Counted from the stretch's first letter, positions 1 to 8,722 are shown. The stretch is DNA of 41,619 nucleotides from an uncultured Muribaculaceae bacterium (GCA_944321865.1 CALUMZ010000017.1:1-41619), one strand, 5' to 3'. Translations and numbers: made by a program. The notes: generated by a model not told the origin, from the letters alone.

Positions 1-1
1 G

Positions 2-84
2 TGGGTGGTGATGGATTCGAACCACCGAAGTCGACAGACAGCTGAGTTACAGTCAGCCCCATTTGGCCACTCTGGAAACCACCC
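2..84 (-). tRNA. tRNA-Tyr (GUA)
   Basis: Read on the minus strand, the acceptor stem GGGTGGT (84-78) pairs with ACCACCC (9-3), with discriminator A at position 2. The T arm holds GGTTCGAATCC, and the anticodon loop CTGTAAC gives anticodon GTA, tyrosine. A long variable arm (class II tRNA) fits bacterial tRNA-Tyr. Only one further base lies in the window, so whether CCA is encoded cannot be seen. Confidence 0.95.
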
Positions 85-101
85 ATTGCCAAATTGCGGT
101 G

Positions 102-109
102 CAAAGTTA
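102..109 (-). promoter_or_regulatory. Bacteroidetes -7 box for tRNA-Tyr
   Basis: The minus-strand sequence TAACTTTG matches the Bacteroidetes -7 consensus TAnnTTTG. It places the transcription start near 95, about 10 bases before the tRNA 5' end at 84. The -33 TTG is not clear (the nearest TTG is 24 bp away). Confidence 0.6.
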
Positions 110-147
110 CTCAATTTTGTTGAGATTACGAAACAATATTGTCGTTT

Positions 148-636
148 TTACCGTGTTCTGAGTGCGAAATCGTGCATTTTTATTGCACATTCGGCAGCTT
201 CGGCGCCTTTGTTGCCAAGTTTGCCCCCTGCGCGGTCAAGGGCTTGCTGTTCGTTGTCGGTGGTGAGAACACCGAATATTACCGGAATTTCGGCACGTGA
301 ATTCAAGCGCGTCGTTCCCTCGGTTACACTTTGGCACACATAGTCGAAGTGCGACGTGTCGCCCCTTATCACGCAGCCAAGCACTATGATTGCATCATAC
401 TTGCCGGTTTTCATAAGCCGTGCTGCGGCAAATGTCAATTCCACCGTGCCGGGCACTCGGTATGTGTCGATGCAATCGTCGGTAAACGATTCTTCATGCA
501 GCCTCTCGATTGCGCCATTGAGCAGGGCATCGGTGATATGGCGGTTCCACTCGGCTGCCACTATGGCAACTTTCATGCCGTGCACTTGTGGTAGAGGTGT
601 GTCGTTGTGTGTGCTGTAGTTTAATATCGTAGACAT
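148..636 (-). CDS. ribH: 6,7-dimethyl-8-ribityllumazine synthase
   Basis: This 162-residue protein is the usual length for lumazine synthase, which condenses 5-amino-6-ribitylamino-uracil with 3,4-dihydroxy-2-butanone 4-phosphate to the riboflavin precursor. Family landmarks are visible: the N-terminal VAIVAAEWN substrate strand, the GCVIRGDTSHFDYVC segment carrying the conserved GxTxHF-type loop, and GVLTTDNEQQA near the C-terminus. Cytosolic; forms icosahedral or pentameric assemblies in the family. It lies 61 bp downstream of a TPR gene on the same strand and is probably the last gene of that transcript. ribF, the next enzyme group of flavin synthesis, is at 15.2-16.1 kb, not adjacent. Confidence 0.95.
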   Translation of the reverse strand: MSTILNYSTHNDTPLPQVHGMKVAIVAAEWNRHITDALLNGAIERLHEESFTDDCIDTYRVPGTVELTFAAARLMKTGKYDAIIVLGCVIRGDTSHFDYVCQSVTEGTTRLNSRAEIPVIFGVLTTDNEQQALDRAGGKLGNKGAEAAECAIKMHDFALRTR

Positions 637-697
637 TATGATGCGTATTATTTTTGGGTTTTTATATCGGATATATCAAAATGGTGTGTGAAGCCGG

Positions 698-1627
698 TCA
701 AGAGGATTTTGAAAAAAGTTTTTTCCAAAATGAAATTATGTCGAACGTGGTTTGGTCGGACGATTCGAGCAGTTTGTTGATTTCTTCAATTTCGGCAGTT
801 GCTTCCAACTTGTTGGCCGCCGGTAACATGGAGCGCAACAACTGTTCCCCCGCTTCACGGCGGTTTGAAAGGTGAATCAGTGCGTTCCCGAGGTTTATGG
901 AGATGCGCAACTCTTTCGGGCCTGTCGACATGCTGATGCGTTTGCGGTAACGCAAAGCCTTGGTATAGAATCTCACGGCATCCCGATAATTGCCCATTTT
1001 CAAGTGTATGTCACCCTCGGCGGTAATGCTGTCCACGAGGCTGTCGATTGCTTCGGTTGTTCCAGCCGAGACCTTGCCTTCATACAATTCCGTTGCCACT
1101 TGGTAATGTGCAAGGATATTCATTTTCTTCAACTTCGATTTGAAAATCTCGGTCGAGGCTTCAACAGCAGCCATCAATGCCGGCGTGAAGCGGTCACTGT
1201 CTTTCTTTGCAAGGCGTTCATACAGTTTCTGGGCCTTTTCGAGTTCTTTCCCTGCTTTTTTGTTTTCTCCGTTTTTGTAGTGGATAAAGGCAAAAATATA
1301 GATAGTGGTTGCGGCAAGCGACAAGAAATCCACGTTATTGCGTTGTTTTGCTGCCACGAGCGTGTGTAATGTGTCGATACCGTTGACTGTCGCTGTGTCG
1401 TAGTCTTCATCGCAGGTATTAATCCACATCTCTAACAATTGTTTCCGGGCAAGTTGTATGCCTTTTGCGTCATGGATGTTGTCGATTATGGCTTTTGCGC
1501 CCGAGGTGTTTCCTGATTTAAGCAGTTCTATTGCTTCGCGGCACTGAGAGTCGATGGCCGGCGATGTGCCGGCATCGGTTGTGGCAGACGCGACAGGGCC
1601 TATTGTATTGAGGATTGAAATCTTCAT
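698..1627 (-). CDS. tetratricopeptide-repeat protein
   Basis: A 309-residue protein rich in alpha helix, with TPR-like pairs around residues 205-285 (for example GDIHLKMGNYRDAVRFYTKAL). No signal peptide or catalytic motif is visible, so a scaffold role is the only supportable inference. The ATG overlaps the stop of the upstream PfkB-like gene in an ATGA arrangement (1627-1624), which fixes the start and suggests translational coupling. ribH follows 61 bp downstream. From general knowledge, a TPR gene upstream of ribH is common in Bacteroidales, but its function is not known to me. Confidence 0.75.
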   Translation of the reverse strand: MKISILNTIGPVASATTDAGTSPAIDSQCREAIELLKSGNTSGAKAIIDNIHDAKGIQLARKQLLEMWINTCDEDYDTATVNGIDTLHTLVAAKQRNNVDFLSLAATTIYIFAFIHYKNGENKKAGKELEKAQKLYERLAKKDSDRFTPALMAAVEASTEIFKSKLKKMNILAHYQVATELYEGKVSAGTTEAIDSLVDSITAEGDIHLKMGNYRDAVRFYTKALRYRKRISMSTGPKELRISINLGNALIHLSNRREAGEQLLRSMLPAANKLEATAEIEEINKLLESSDQTTFDIISFWKKLFSKSS

Positions 1628-2619
1628 ATAGCGGAAGTGGGAGAATTGCTCATTGATTCTTTTCCTTCATTGGCAAGGGCTTCCAGTGCCGCGGCTTTTG
1701 TTTGTCCGAAATTCTCGTCAATGCAATTCCGGGCAGGGTCGAGGGCTGCATTGTTGGCAAATTCAACGGCTGTGGTTATTATGCCTGCCATTGTTTCGTC
1801 GTCCACGTTGCCTACTTGCTCATGCATTATTCCGCCCTCAATCAGTGCGTATGTTATGCCGCTTGCCAGTCCTGCCTGCCAACCGAGAGGGTTTGCCAAG
1901 AATTGTTTATTGGCATCGGGGAATATGTTTTTTGCCCCATTCCTGTGATAGACGGTGATGTGTGCGTCATCATCGATGTGCAGGAAATTGCTGCAATAAA
2001 ATTCGATATGGTTTTTGAATGCTTGGTCGGAGGTCTCTCCCGGGAATATGTCGTTTATGTCTTTCTGTGTGGCAATCACGATGTCGGCAATTTCAAGGTT
2101 TTCGAGAATGCCCGGCATTACCTTTGTGATACGGCAATTTATACCATGTTGGCAACCAAGCAGGTATATTAGAATCGCCTTTCGTTCATGTGCATATTTT
2201 ATAAGTTCGTAGAATCGCTCGCGCATGTCGGGGTCTATCGAATAAAACGAGCCGAAGATTATTATGTCATCTTCGTCGATTCTGGGCCACACCACGTCGA
2301 AACGGTCGGCAGGGTAATTGAAGAAATTGATAAGTTTTTTCCCGTTGCCCGAAGTGTGGAATATCATGGATGTTGCCGTACTGCCTTCGGTAAAACGGTC
2401 GACCGATGCCGTGCCAACATTGTGGGTGTGCAAGAAATTGACGATTATGTCGCCGATGTGGTCGTTGCAGCATTCGCTCACCATTTGTACAGGCATGCCT
2501 GCCATGCCCATCGAGGCCGCGGCATTGGCTATGCGTCCGCCCACGAAGCTGCTCACGGGCTTGTCGTCACGGAATACGGTATCGAGTATCGATTCGCCTA
2601 TTGCGATGATTTTTCTCAT
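1624..2619 (-). CDS. PfkB/ribokinase-like protein, probably catalytically degenerate
   Basis: The 331-residue product has the PfkB fold signature: N-terminal IIAIGESILD, a GG dipeptide at residues 27-28 followed by N32, and the EDDIIIFGSFYSIDP segment. The start is ATG 2619 because family similarity begins there; the longer upstream reading overlaps the neighbouring SIS-domain gene. Two hallmarks are missing. The DPNxR segment is replaced by LLGCQHGINCR (153-163), and the C-terminal GAGD motif, whose Asp is the catalytic base in PfkB sugar kinases, is replaced by LGWQAG (245-250). It may therefore bind sugar or nucleotide without phosphorylating. It sits 14 bp after the kdsD-like gene and overlaps the TPR gene by 4 bp. 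Confidence 0.8.
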   Translation of the reverse strand: MRKIIAIGESILDTVFRDDKPVSSFVGGRIANAAASMGMAGMPVQMVSECCNDHIGDIIVNFLHTHNVGTASVDRFTEGSTATSMIFHTSGNGKKLINFFNYPADRFDVVWPRIDEDDIIIFGSFYSIDPDMRERFYELIKYAHERKAILIYLLGCQHGINCRITKVMPGILENLEIADIVIATQKDINDIFPGETSDQAFKNHIEFYCSNFLHIDDDAHITVYHRNGAKNIFPDANKQFLANPLGWQAGLASGITYALIEGGIMHEQVGNVDDETMAGIITTAVEFANNAALDPARNCIDENFGQTKAAALEALANEGKESMSNSPTSAI

Positions 2620-2633
2620 ATATGGTCGTGTGG

Positions 2634-3245
2634 TTATTTGCAGTCTTCTTTGCGGCTTTTCTGTCCCAAGTATCCTCCGTGGTGCCGCATGGCATATTGC
2701 TCGCGTGTGAAGCCTGTTGCAAGCATTGTGTTTACTACGAGCACGTCGCCCATTACCGTCATAATGGTGGTGGATGTTGTCGGGGTCAACCCCAGCGGGC
2801 ACACCTCGGGGGCTCCGCCTGTGTACAGGCATATATCGGCTACACGTGCCAGCGGGCTCTCCTCATTGCCTGTGATTACTATGAATTTCAATTGTGGGTA
2901 GAGGTTGCGTGCCAGTGTGACGAGGTCCACTATTTCTGTTGTCTTGCCCGAGTTGGAGAGCAGGAGCATAACATCATTGGGTTGCAAGATGCCGAGGTCG
3001 CCATGTTGTGCTTCACTTGGGTGCAGGCACACTGCCGGTATGCCTGTCGAACAGAAGGTGGTGGCTATGTTCATGGCAATTTGGCCGGCTTTCCCCATTC
3101 CCGAAGTTACCAATTTGCCTCCCTTTTCATGCACCTGTTTCACGATAAGGTCGACGGCTTTTTCATACTGGTCGGTTATAGGTATGTTAAGTATAGCATT
3201 GCTTTCGGCTTCAAGTATCTGCCGCATAGAATCTTTTATGTCCAT
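2634..3245 (-). CDS. single-SIS-domain phosphosugar isomerase (KdsD/KpsF-like)
   Basis: A 203-residue SIS-domain protein. Motifs typical of D-arabinose 5-phosphate isomerases are visible: KLVTSGMGKAGQIAMNIATT, SEAQHGDLGI and LLLSNSGKTTEIVDL. It ends after the SIS domain and lacks the two CBS domains of E. coli KdsD (about 328 aa). Single-domain KdsD homologues are known in Bacteroides. The expected reaction is ribulose 5-phosphate to arabinose 5-phosphate for Kdo of lipid A core, in the cytosol. It is first in the operon with the PfkB-like, TPR and ribH genes. A TAACTTTG box at 3278-3271 lies 26 bp upstream of the ATG. Another phosphosugar isomerase specificity cannot be excluded. Confidence 0.82.
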   Translation of the reverse strand: MDIKDSMRQILEAESNAILNIPITDQYEKAVDLIVKQVHEKGGKLVTSGMGKAGQIAMNIATTFCSTGIPAVCLHPSEAQHGDLGILQPNDVMLLLSNSGKTTEIVDLVTLARNLYPQLKFIVITGNEESPLARVADICLYTGGAPEVCPLGLTPTTSTTIMTVMGDVLVVNTMLATGFTREQYAMRHHGGYLGQKSRKEDCK

Positions 3246-3270
3246 TTTGGGTACGGTTTTTTGTATGGTG

Positions 3271-3278
3271 CAAAGTTA
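3271..3278 (-). promoter_or_regulatory. -7 box of the kdsD-like/PfkB/TPR/ribH operon
   Basis: Minus-strand TAACTTTG fits TAnnTTTG. The predicted start near 3264 gives a leader of about 20 bases before ATG 3245. No good TTG at -33; the region there is T-rich. Confidence 0.6.
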
Positions 3279-3543
3279 TGCAATATGCGTGAAAAATTGA
3301 AATTTTAGGTGTGGCGAGTGCGTCAAATTTTGCACGCCGTGCCGGATAAAAAAGAAGTGCGCATTTTCACAAATGCACACCCCCCTCATAACCAAAATTC
3401 AAGTATATATCTTTTTTGTTGTTTGTTATTATGAAAAAATTCCTTTTACTTTAGCTCTACAAAGTTATGAAGGAATATCATAACGACAAACTTTATTTGA
3501 TTAAATTAATGTCAACAAACACTAACGCGCCGTGCCGGCTTGC

Positions 3544-3716
3544 GAGGGTGTATCAAAATTCCAACATTGATGTTGTAGAGACGTGGCGCGCCGCGTCTCT
3601 ATGCCCATAATGATGTGTAAGGTGTTAAACACCAATAGTTTATTAGGTTTGGTTGTAGAGACGCAAAATTTTGCGTCTCTACTGACACAATGAAATAATA
3701 ATTTTGATACACCCTC
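3544..3716. repeat. 173-bp MITE-like element with 17-bp terminal inverted repeats
   Basis: A perfect 17-bp inverted repeat, GAGGGTGTATCAAAATT at 3544-3560 and its complement at 3700-3716, bounds the element. Inside are a TAGAGACG/CGTCTCTA hairpin (3576-3601), a small GGTGTT-A-AACACC hairpin (3621-3633) and a perfect 28-nt palindrome (3655-3682) with core GACGCAAAATTTTGCGTC. It encodes nothing. The right end stops directly at the der stop codon (3717-3719), so it may also act as the der terminator. No obvious target duplication is seen at the ends. Confidence 0.75.
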
Positions 3717-5030
3717 CTATTTTTCGCGCATGAAGATGTTGATGGGCGTTCCGCTGAAGTTCCAGTTCTCGCGTATCTTGTTCTCCAAGTATCGTTTGTA
3801 GGGTTCTTTTACCCATTGTGGCAGATTGCAGAAAAACAAGAATGTCGGTATTGTTGCCTCTTTGAGCATGGTAATGTATTTGATTTTCACATATTTCCCT
3901 TTGTTGGCAGGTGGTGGATATGCTTCAATGGCTTCATGCATTACGTTGTTCAGCTCAGATGTAGAAACCATGCGGTTGCGGTTCTCGTATACGTTGACTG
4001 CGCTTTCAAGGACTTTGAGAATGCGTTGCTTGGTGAGTGCCGACCCGAATATGATGGGGAAATCGGTGAACGGGGCGAAACGGTTGCGAATTGCGTTCTC
4101 AAACGTTTTGATGGCCGCTGTGCTTTTGTCTTCCACCAAGTCCCATTTGTTGACGCATACCACGAGACCTTTGCGGTTCTTTTGTATAAGCGAGAATATG
4201 TTGGCATCCTGCCCCTCGATGCCACGGGTTGCGTCTATCATGAGAATGCACACGTCGCTGTTTTCGATGGCGCGGATGCTGCGTATTACCGAATAATATT
4301 CTATGTCTTCGTTGACTTTGGCCTTTTTGCGGATTCCGGCCGTGTCGACAAGGTAAAAATCAAACCCGAATTTGTTGTAGCGTGTGTAGATGCTGTCGCG
4401 AGTGGTGCCTGCAATGTTGGTGACGATGTTGCGTTCTTCGCCTATGAATGCGTTTACAATCGACGATTTGCCCGAATTGGGACGTCCCACGATTGCAAAC
4501 TTGGGCAGGTGCTCGGTAGGCGTTTCTTCCTGTGCTTCTTGCGGCATGAGGCTTACTATGCGGTCGAGCAGGTCGCCTGTGCCCGAACCGTTCATGGCCG
4601 ATACGGCAATGGGGTCGCCAAGGCCGAACGCGTAGAATTCGGCTTCGCCGTAATATGTAAGGTCGTCGGCTTTGTTGGCGACAACGATTACCGGCTTCTT
4701 TGCCCGGCGCAGGATTGCCGCCACGTGGTCGTCAAGGTCGGTTACGCCGTTCTTGATATCGACGATGAAGAGAATCACATCGGCCTCTTCGATGGCTATT
4801 GCCACTTGCTTGTTGATTTCTTCTTCAAATATGTCTTCGGAATTTACCACCCAGCCTCCGGTATCGACAATCGACATTTCCATCCCGTTCCATTCGACTT
4901 TGCCATATTGCCGGTCGCGTGTGGTGCCCGAGGTGTCGTCGACTATTGCCGCGCGCGCTCCGGTGAGGCGGTTGAACAGTGTCGACTTGCCCACGTTGGG
5001 GCGTCCTACTATTGCTATCAGTTTGCTCAT
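3717..5030 (-). CDS. der: ribosome assembly GTPase Der (EngA)
   Basis: A 437-residue double-GTPase, the typical Der length. The first G domain starts with GRPNVGKST (9-17), with DTSGTTRDR switch I, DTGG and NKAD; the second has [13 protein letters not shown] and NKWD; a C-terminal KH-like domain follows. Der binds the 50S subunit and is needed for its late maturation. It lies 33 bp downstream of era on the same strand, ending the yceD-rpmF-fabH-era-der cluster. The stop codon abuts the inverted-repeat element at 3544-3716. Confidence 0.97.
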   Translation of the reverse strand: MSKLIAIVGRPNVGKSTLFNRLTGARAAIVDDTSGTTRDRQYGKVEWNGMEMSIVDTGGWVVNSEDIFEEEINKQVAIAIEEADVILFIVDIKNGVTDLDDHVAAILRRAKKPVIVVANKADDLTYYGEAEFYAFGLGDPIAVSAMNGSGTGDLLDRIVSLMPQEAQEETPTEHLPKFAIVGRPNSGKSSIVNAFIGEERNIVTNIAGTTRDSIYTRYNKFGFDFYLVDTAGIRKKAKVNEDIEYYSVIRSIRAIENSDVCILMIDATRGIEGQDANIFSLIQKNRKGLVVCVNKWDLVEDKSTAAIKTFENAIRNRFAPFTDFPIIFGSALTKQRILKVLESAVNVYENRNRMVSTSELNNVMHEAIEAYPPPANKGKYVKIKYITMLKEATIPTFLFFCNLPQWVKEPYKRYLENKIRENWNFSGTPINIFMREK

Positions 5031-5063
5031 GTTTCTTTCTGCGATAAAAAAGTTGTGTTTTGT

Positions 5064-5948
5064 TTATTCGATGTATCCGAACGAGCGCAATTTGTTTTCT
5101 TTGTTACGCCAGTCTTTTTCCACTTTCACGTAGAGTTCAAGGTATACGTGCTTGCCGAAGAATGCCTCTATGTCTTTTCGGGCTTCGATTCCCACCCGTT
5201 TCAACTTCTGTCCGCCGTGCCCGATGATTATAGCCTTTTGGCTGTCGCGTTCGACGTATATCACGGCCATGATGTGAATCGATTCCGGCTTTTCGTCGAA
5301 ATGTTCTACCATCACTTGTGCGGCATACGGCACTTCCTTGTCGTAGTCGAGCAATAGTTTTTCCCTGATTATTTCAGTGACGAAGAAGCGTGCCGGTCGG
5401 TCGGTGAGGTCCTCTTTCCCAAAGAACGGTGGTGAGTCGGGCAACAATTCCACAATGCGCTTCATGAGGTTGTCGACATTGAAATTTTCTTTTGCCGACA
5501 TGGGGAATACTTCGGCCATGGGCAGCACTTCGTGCCATTTGTTCATTATGGCAATCAAGTCGTCGTTGCCCTTGAGCAAGTCGATTTTGTTGATGACAAG
5601 CAGCACAGGGATTTTCATTTTTGCCACTTTGTCGAGGAACGAAGCGTTCTTGGTTATGGTTTCCACGACATCGGTCACATATAGCAAAATGTCGGCATCG
5701 ACAAGAGCTTCTTCCGAAAATTCAAGCATGCTTTCTTGCAACTTGTATTTCGGTTTCAGCACCCCGGGGGTGTCGGAAAATACGATTTGGTAGTCGTCGG
5801 TGTTGACGATGCCCATGATGCGGTGGCGCGTGGTCTGGGCCTTGGAGGTTATGATTGAGATACGTTCACCTACAAGGCGGTTGGTCAATGTCGATTTGCC
5901 CACGTTTGGGTTCCCCACGATGTTTACGAATCCGGCTTTGTGTTGCAT
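5064..5948 (-). CDS. era: GTPase Era
   Basis: The 294-residue product has GNPNVGKST (12-20), the switch segment TTRHR, DTPG and NKID in the GTPase domain, then a KH domain with GHGGQKLKRVGIEAR (the GxxG RNA-binding loop) near the C-terminus. Era binds the 3' end of 16S rRNA and the 30S subunit during maturation. ATG 5948 is preferred because the family sequence begins there and a purine-rich AGGAAAAAGA precedes it; the reading frame extends 25 codons further upstream without homology. Cytosolic and membrane-associated in the family. It lies between fabH and der on the same strand. Confidence 0.96.
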   Translation of the reverse strand: MQHKAGFVNIVGNPNVGKSTLTNRLVGERISIITSKAQTTRHRIMGIVNTDDYQIVFSDTPGVLKPKYKLQESMLEFSEEALVDADILLYVTDVVETITKNASFLDKVAKMKIPVLLVINKIDLLKGNDDLIAIMNKWHEVLPMAEVFPMSAKENFNVDNLMKRIVELLPDSPPFFGKEDLTDRPARFFVTEIIREKLLLDYDKEVPYAAQVMVEHFDEKPESIHIMAVIYVERDSQKAIIIGHGGQKLKRVGIEARKDIEAFFGKHVYLELYVKVEKDWRNKENKLRSFGYIE

Positions 5949-6058
5949 ATAAATCTTTTTCCTGTTGGTGGATATAATAAAATCCCACATCCGCCCGTGG
6001 TGTTGATGCGCCGAGGCAGTCATGTGGGATTATGGTATAAGTGTCTGGGCTTTATTGC

Positions 6059-7042
6059 TTATATTCCCCAAATCAAGTACATTGCGCCCCAAGTAAATCC
6101 GGCACCGAATGCGGTGAGGACAATTTTGTCGCCTTTCTTGAGCTTGCCCTTGTATTCATCGATGCAGAGCGGGATGGAGGCAGCACTGGTGTTCCCGTAA
6201 TGTTGTATGTTTACCAATACTTTTTCCGGGGCTACTCCTAAACGCGAGCCAACGGCTTCGATGATGCGCAGGTTGGCTTGGTGGGGAATGAACCAGTCGA
6301 TGTTGTCTACCGTCAACCCGTTGCGAGCCATTATTTCTTTACTCGATTCATACATGTCGGTTACGGCATGCTTGTAAACTGCGCGGCCTTCTTGGTATAC
6401 ATAGTGTTCGTCGGCCTGAACATTTTCCACTGTTGCCGGATTGACCGAGCCGCCGGCTTTCATCAACAAGTGTGGCAGGCCTTCTCCGTTTACGTGGAAT
6501 ACTCCGTCGATAACGCCTATGTTTTCTTCGGTGGGTTCTACGAGGACAGCCACAGCGGCGTCACCAAAGAGCGGGCATGTGGTGCGGTCCTTGTAGTTTG
6601 TCATGCTCGACATTTTTTCGGCCGCAATCACTACGATTTTCTTGTAAAGTCCGCTTTTTATATATGCCGATGCCGATTGCATCGAAACCACGAATCCAGC
6701 GCATGCGGCTTGAATGTCGTAAGCGTATGCGTTTGTGGCTCCGCATTGGTAGGCAATAATCGAAGCGGTAGAAGGGAAACGGTAGTCGGAGTTGGAAGTA
6801 GCGCAGATGATTAATTCTATCTCTTCGGCCCGTGTCCCGGTTTCTTTGAGCAGCTTGTTTAGGGCGCGTACACCCATGTATGACGAGCCGGCATGCGGCT
6901 CTTTCAAGATGCGCCTTTCTTTGATTCCCACACGTGTGGTAATCCACTCGTCGTTGGTGTCCACCATTGTAGATAACTCATCGTTGGTGAGCACGTAGTC
7001 GGGCGTGTATGATGCAATGCCGGTTATGTTAGCGTTAATCAT
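6059..7042 (-). CDS. fabH: beta-ketoacyl-ACP synthase III (FabH)
   Basis: A 327-residue thiolase-fold enzyme that condenses an acyl-CoA primer with malonyl-ACP to begin fatty acid synthesis. The Cys-His-Asn triad is present: C114 in DIQAACAGF, H254 in FIPHQANLRI and N284 in YGNTSAAS. The glycine-rich C-terminus is intact. ATG 7042 is chosen over a TTG six codons upstream because the canonical N-terminus (NITGIASYTPDYVLTN) follows it and AAGAGA precedes it. It lies between rpmF and era, the common Bacteroidales order. The 188-bp gap to rpmF shows no gene or recognisable promoter. Confidence 0.96.
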   Translation of the reverse strand: MINANITGIASYTPDYVLTNDELSTMVDTNDEWITTRVGIKERRILKEPHAGSSYMGVRALNKLLKETGTRAEEIELIICATSNSDYRFPSTASIIAYQCGATNAYAYDIQAACAGFVVSMQSASAYIKSGLYKKIVVIAAEKMSSMTNYKDRTTCPLFGDAAVAVLVEPTEENIGVIDGVFHVNGEGLPHLLMKAGGSVNPATVENVQADEHYVYQEGRAVYKHAVTDMYESSKEIMARNGLTVDNIDWFIPHQANLRIIEAVGSRLGVAPEKVLVNIQHYGNTSAASIPLCIDEYKGKLKKGDKIVLTAFGAGFTWGAMYLIWGI

Positions 7043-7230
7043 AATTCTCTTGATTGTCAAAATGGTCCGTTTTATCCCTGACGCAGTTTTCTTGTATGTG
7101 TAGTGCTGTTTGGAAACAATGACTACTATATCCCCAACGGCGTTCTCCGTATTGTTCGGCAGCCAAGGGCATATAGTAATCGAAGTTGTTCCTTTCTTTG
7201 TCAGCTGTTGTCTGTGCGTCGGCTTGGTAG

Positions 7231-7416
7231 TTATTGAGCCGCTGCTTTTTCAATAGCTATTTTACCACGATAATAGCCGCATTCGGGGCATACGGTGTGA
7301 TATATGTGCCATGCGCCGCAGTTGGGGCAAAGGGCAATTGTCGGGGCTACAGCCTTGTCGTGAGTTCTTCTCTTGGCCGTGCGCGTCTTCGATTGTTTTC
7401 GTTTAGGATGTGCCAT
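7231..7416 (-). CDS. rpmF: 50S ribosomal protein L32
   Basis: A 61-residue basic protein beginning MAHPKRKQSKTRTAKRR, the L32 signature. It carries a zinc ribbon with C30-x2-C33 and C43-x2-C46. It is a structural protein of the large subunit. It follows the YceD (DUF177) gene by 26 bp, the near-universal yceD-rpmF pairing, and shares its promoter. Confidence 0.97.
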   Translation of the reverse strand: MAHPKRKQSKTRTAKRRTHDKAVAPTIALCPNCGAWHIYHTVCPECGYYRGKIAIEKAAAQ

Positions 7417-7442
7417 CTCTCTGTTGTTATATTATGTTTTAA

Positions 7443-8012
7443 TTAATTATTGTCTTTCAATTTTTTCAACGCATCCCATCGGGGGTCGCATTCTTCAGGC
7501 GACGTTTCTTCGTCTTTGAATTCTTGCCCGGCTGAGTGCTGTTCCAATAACCGGCTCATTTCCTCGTTGCACAACCCGTCTTCGTGGACGTGCATTATGG
7601 GAATGGTGAGCATGACTGTGTCGTAAATGGTTCTTGCGACATTGAACATGCCCTCGGTTTCGGGTATGATTATTTGGTCGTCACCTTCATAATAATCATC
7701 GCCATATTTCACGCTCATGGCATACGTGGTGTCGACATGGTGCTCCATTGGGTCTAAGCAACGGTCGCAGGGTATGTCGATTACGCCATTGATTGTGAAA
7801 AACAGCTCATATATGTCTCCGATGTGTTTTACCGATAACGTTACGTTCACGTCACCTGCCGACACATCGGCATTTTCCATATTTCTGAAAAAATTGCCGC
7901 CTAAGTGGTAGCTAAATTCTTGTGTGCCAATTGGCATGCCTTTTAGAGAAAGGTCGAATTCGTCAAATTTTTCCAAAATAGTAGAGTTAAATCGCCGCAA
8001 AGATACAAACAT
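7443..8012 (-). CDS. yceD: YceD/DUF177 family protein
   Basis: The reading frame gives up to 189 residues. DUF177 landmarks are CDRCLDPMEHHVD around residues 82-94 and the C-terminal DPRWDALKKLKDN. YceD-type proteins are linked to 23S rRNA and L32 accumulation. The boundary given uses the outermost ATG (8012), but that ATG lies within a good promoter: a TATCTTTG box falls at 8005-7998, so mRNA should begin near 7991. A TTG at 7976, giving a start just before EKFDEFDLSLKG, is the better candidate, making about 177 residues. Cytosolic. First gene of the yceD-rpmF-fabH-era-der cluster. Confidence 0.9.
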   Translation of the reverse strand: MFVSLRRFNSTILEKFDEFDLSLKGMPIGTQEFSYHLGGNFFRNMENADVSAGDVNVTLSVKHIGDIYELFFTINGVIDIPCDRCLDPMEHHVDTTYAMSVKYGDDYYEGDDQIIIPETEGMFNVARTIYDTVMLTIPIMHVHEDGLCNEEMSRLLEQHSAGQEFKDEETSPEECDPRWDALKKLKDNN

Positions 8013-8028
8013 TCTGATTAATATTCAA
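7998..8028 (-). promoter_or_regulatory. yceD-rpmF promoter (TTG-N20-TAnnTTTG)
   Basis: On the minus strand, TTG at 8028-8026 and TATCTTTG at 8005-7998 are separated by 20 bp, matching the Bacteroidetes sigma-ABfr consensus. The start point is expected near 7991, downstream of the outermost ATG of yceD. Confidence 0.75.
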
Positions 8029-8125
8029 CCATTTTCGTGAAATTTTGTGTTTTTTGGCACTTGCGGGGCAGGTTGCCGGTGTCGCAGGCGGCTGGGGAAA
8101 GTATTGTGTTCTTTTGCGTGCTTGC

Positions 8126-8722
8126 TCAGAACAGTGAGAGCTGTGGGTCGAGCAGGCGGAACGAGAGCCTGTGGTGGGGTGTGGTGCCGTGGGCGGCTAT
8201 GGCTGCGCGGTGGTCGCGGGTGGGGTAGCCCTTGTTGCGTTCCCACCCATATTGGGGATATTCTTTGGCAATGGCCGACATATATTCGTCGCGGTGGGTC
8301 TTGGCAAGTATCGATGCTGCGGCTATCGACATATAGGTGGCATCTCCCTTGACTATGCATTTGTGGGGTATGCCGGGATATGGGTTGAAGCGGTTGCCGT
8401 CGATTAGCAGGAAGTCGGGCTTCGGGCTTAACTGTGATATTGCATTGTGCATTGCCAAAATAGAGGCCTGCAGTATGTTTATTTTGTCGATTTCTTCGGG
8501 GGTGACGAATGCCACGGCCCATGCCGTTGCTTCTTGCTCGATGATGTGCCTGAGGTTGTTGCGCTGTCGCTCGGAGAGCTGTTTTGAGTCGTTGAGCAAC
8601 TCGTTGCTGAATCCGGGGGGCAATATCACTGCCGCGGCCACAACTGGTCCGGCAAGGCATCCGCGTCCGGCCTCGTCACAGCCGGCTTCGGCAAGGTCGC
8701 TTTGCAGGTAAGGCTTGAGCAT
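8126..8722 (-). CDS. rnhB: ribonuclease HII
   Basis: A 198-residue enzyme that cuts RNA in RNA-DNA hybrids, including single misincorporated ribonucleotides. Motif [18 protein letters not shown] (D16, E17) is diagnostic, with LIDGNRF and the [14 protein letters not shown] segment supplying the remaining acidic residues. Length is typical and there is no signal peptide. It starts 24 bp after the prenyl synthase gene and probably shares its transcript. The large frame covering 8025-8660 on the same strand is a shadow. Confidence 0.96.
   Translation of the reverse strand: MLKPYLQSDLAEAGCDEAGRGCLAGPVVAAAVILPPGFSNELLNDSKQLSERQRNNLRHIIEQEATAWAVAFVTPEEIDKINILQASILAMHNAISQLSPKPDFLLIDGNRFNPYPGIPHKCIVKGDATYMSIAAASILAKTHRDEYMSAIAKEYPQYGWERNKGYPTRDHRAAIAAHGTTPHHRLSFRLLDPQLSLF

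Noticed and set aside
2188..2901. 237-codon plus-strand frame opposite the PfkB-like gene
   Set aside because: Antisense shadow of a gene with recognisable fold motifs and proper operon spacing.
3816..5357. 513-codon open frame on the plus strand opposite der and era
   Set aside because: It mirrors two well-conserved GTPase genes, is cysteine/valine-rich in a way typical of antisense frames, and matches no family.
7043..7230. Small gene between rpmF and fabH (for example plsX)
   Set aside because: The 188-bp gap is far too short for plsX and the only frame (7035-7253) has no homology or start signal.
8025..8660. 211-codon minus-strand frame overlapping rnhB
   Set aside because: Arg/Pro/His-rich composition of a shadow frame; rnhB occupies the same DNA with clear catalytic motifs.
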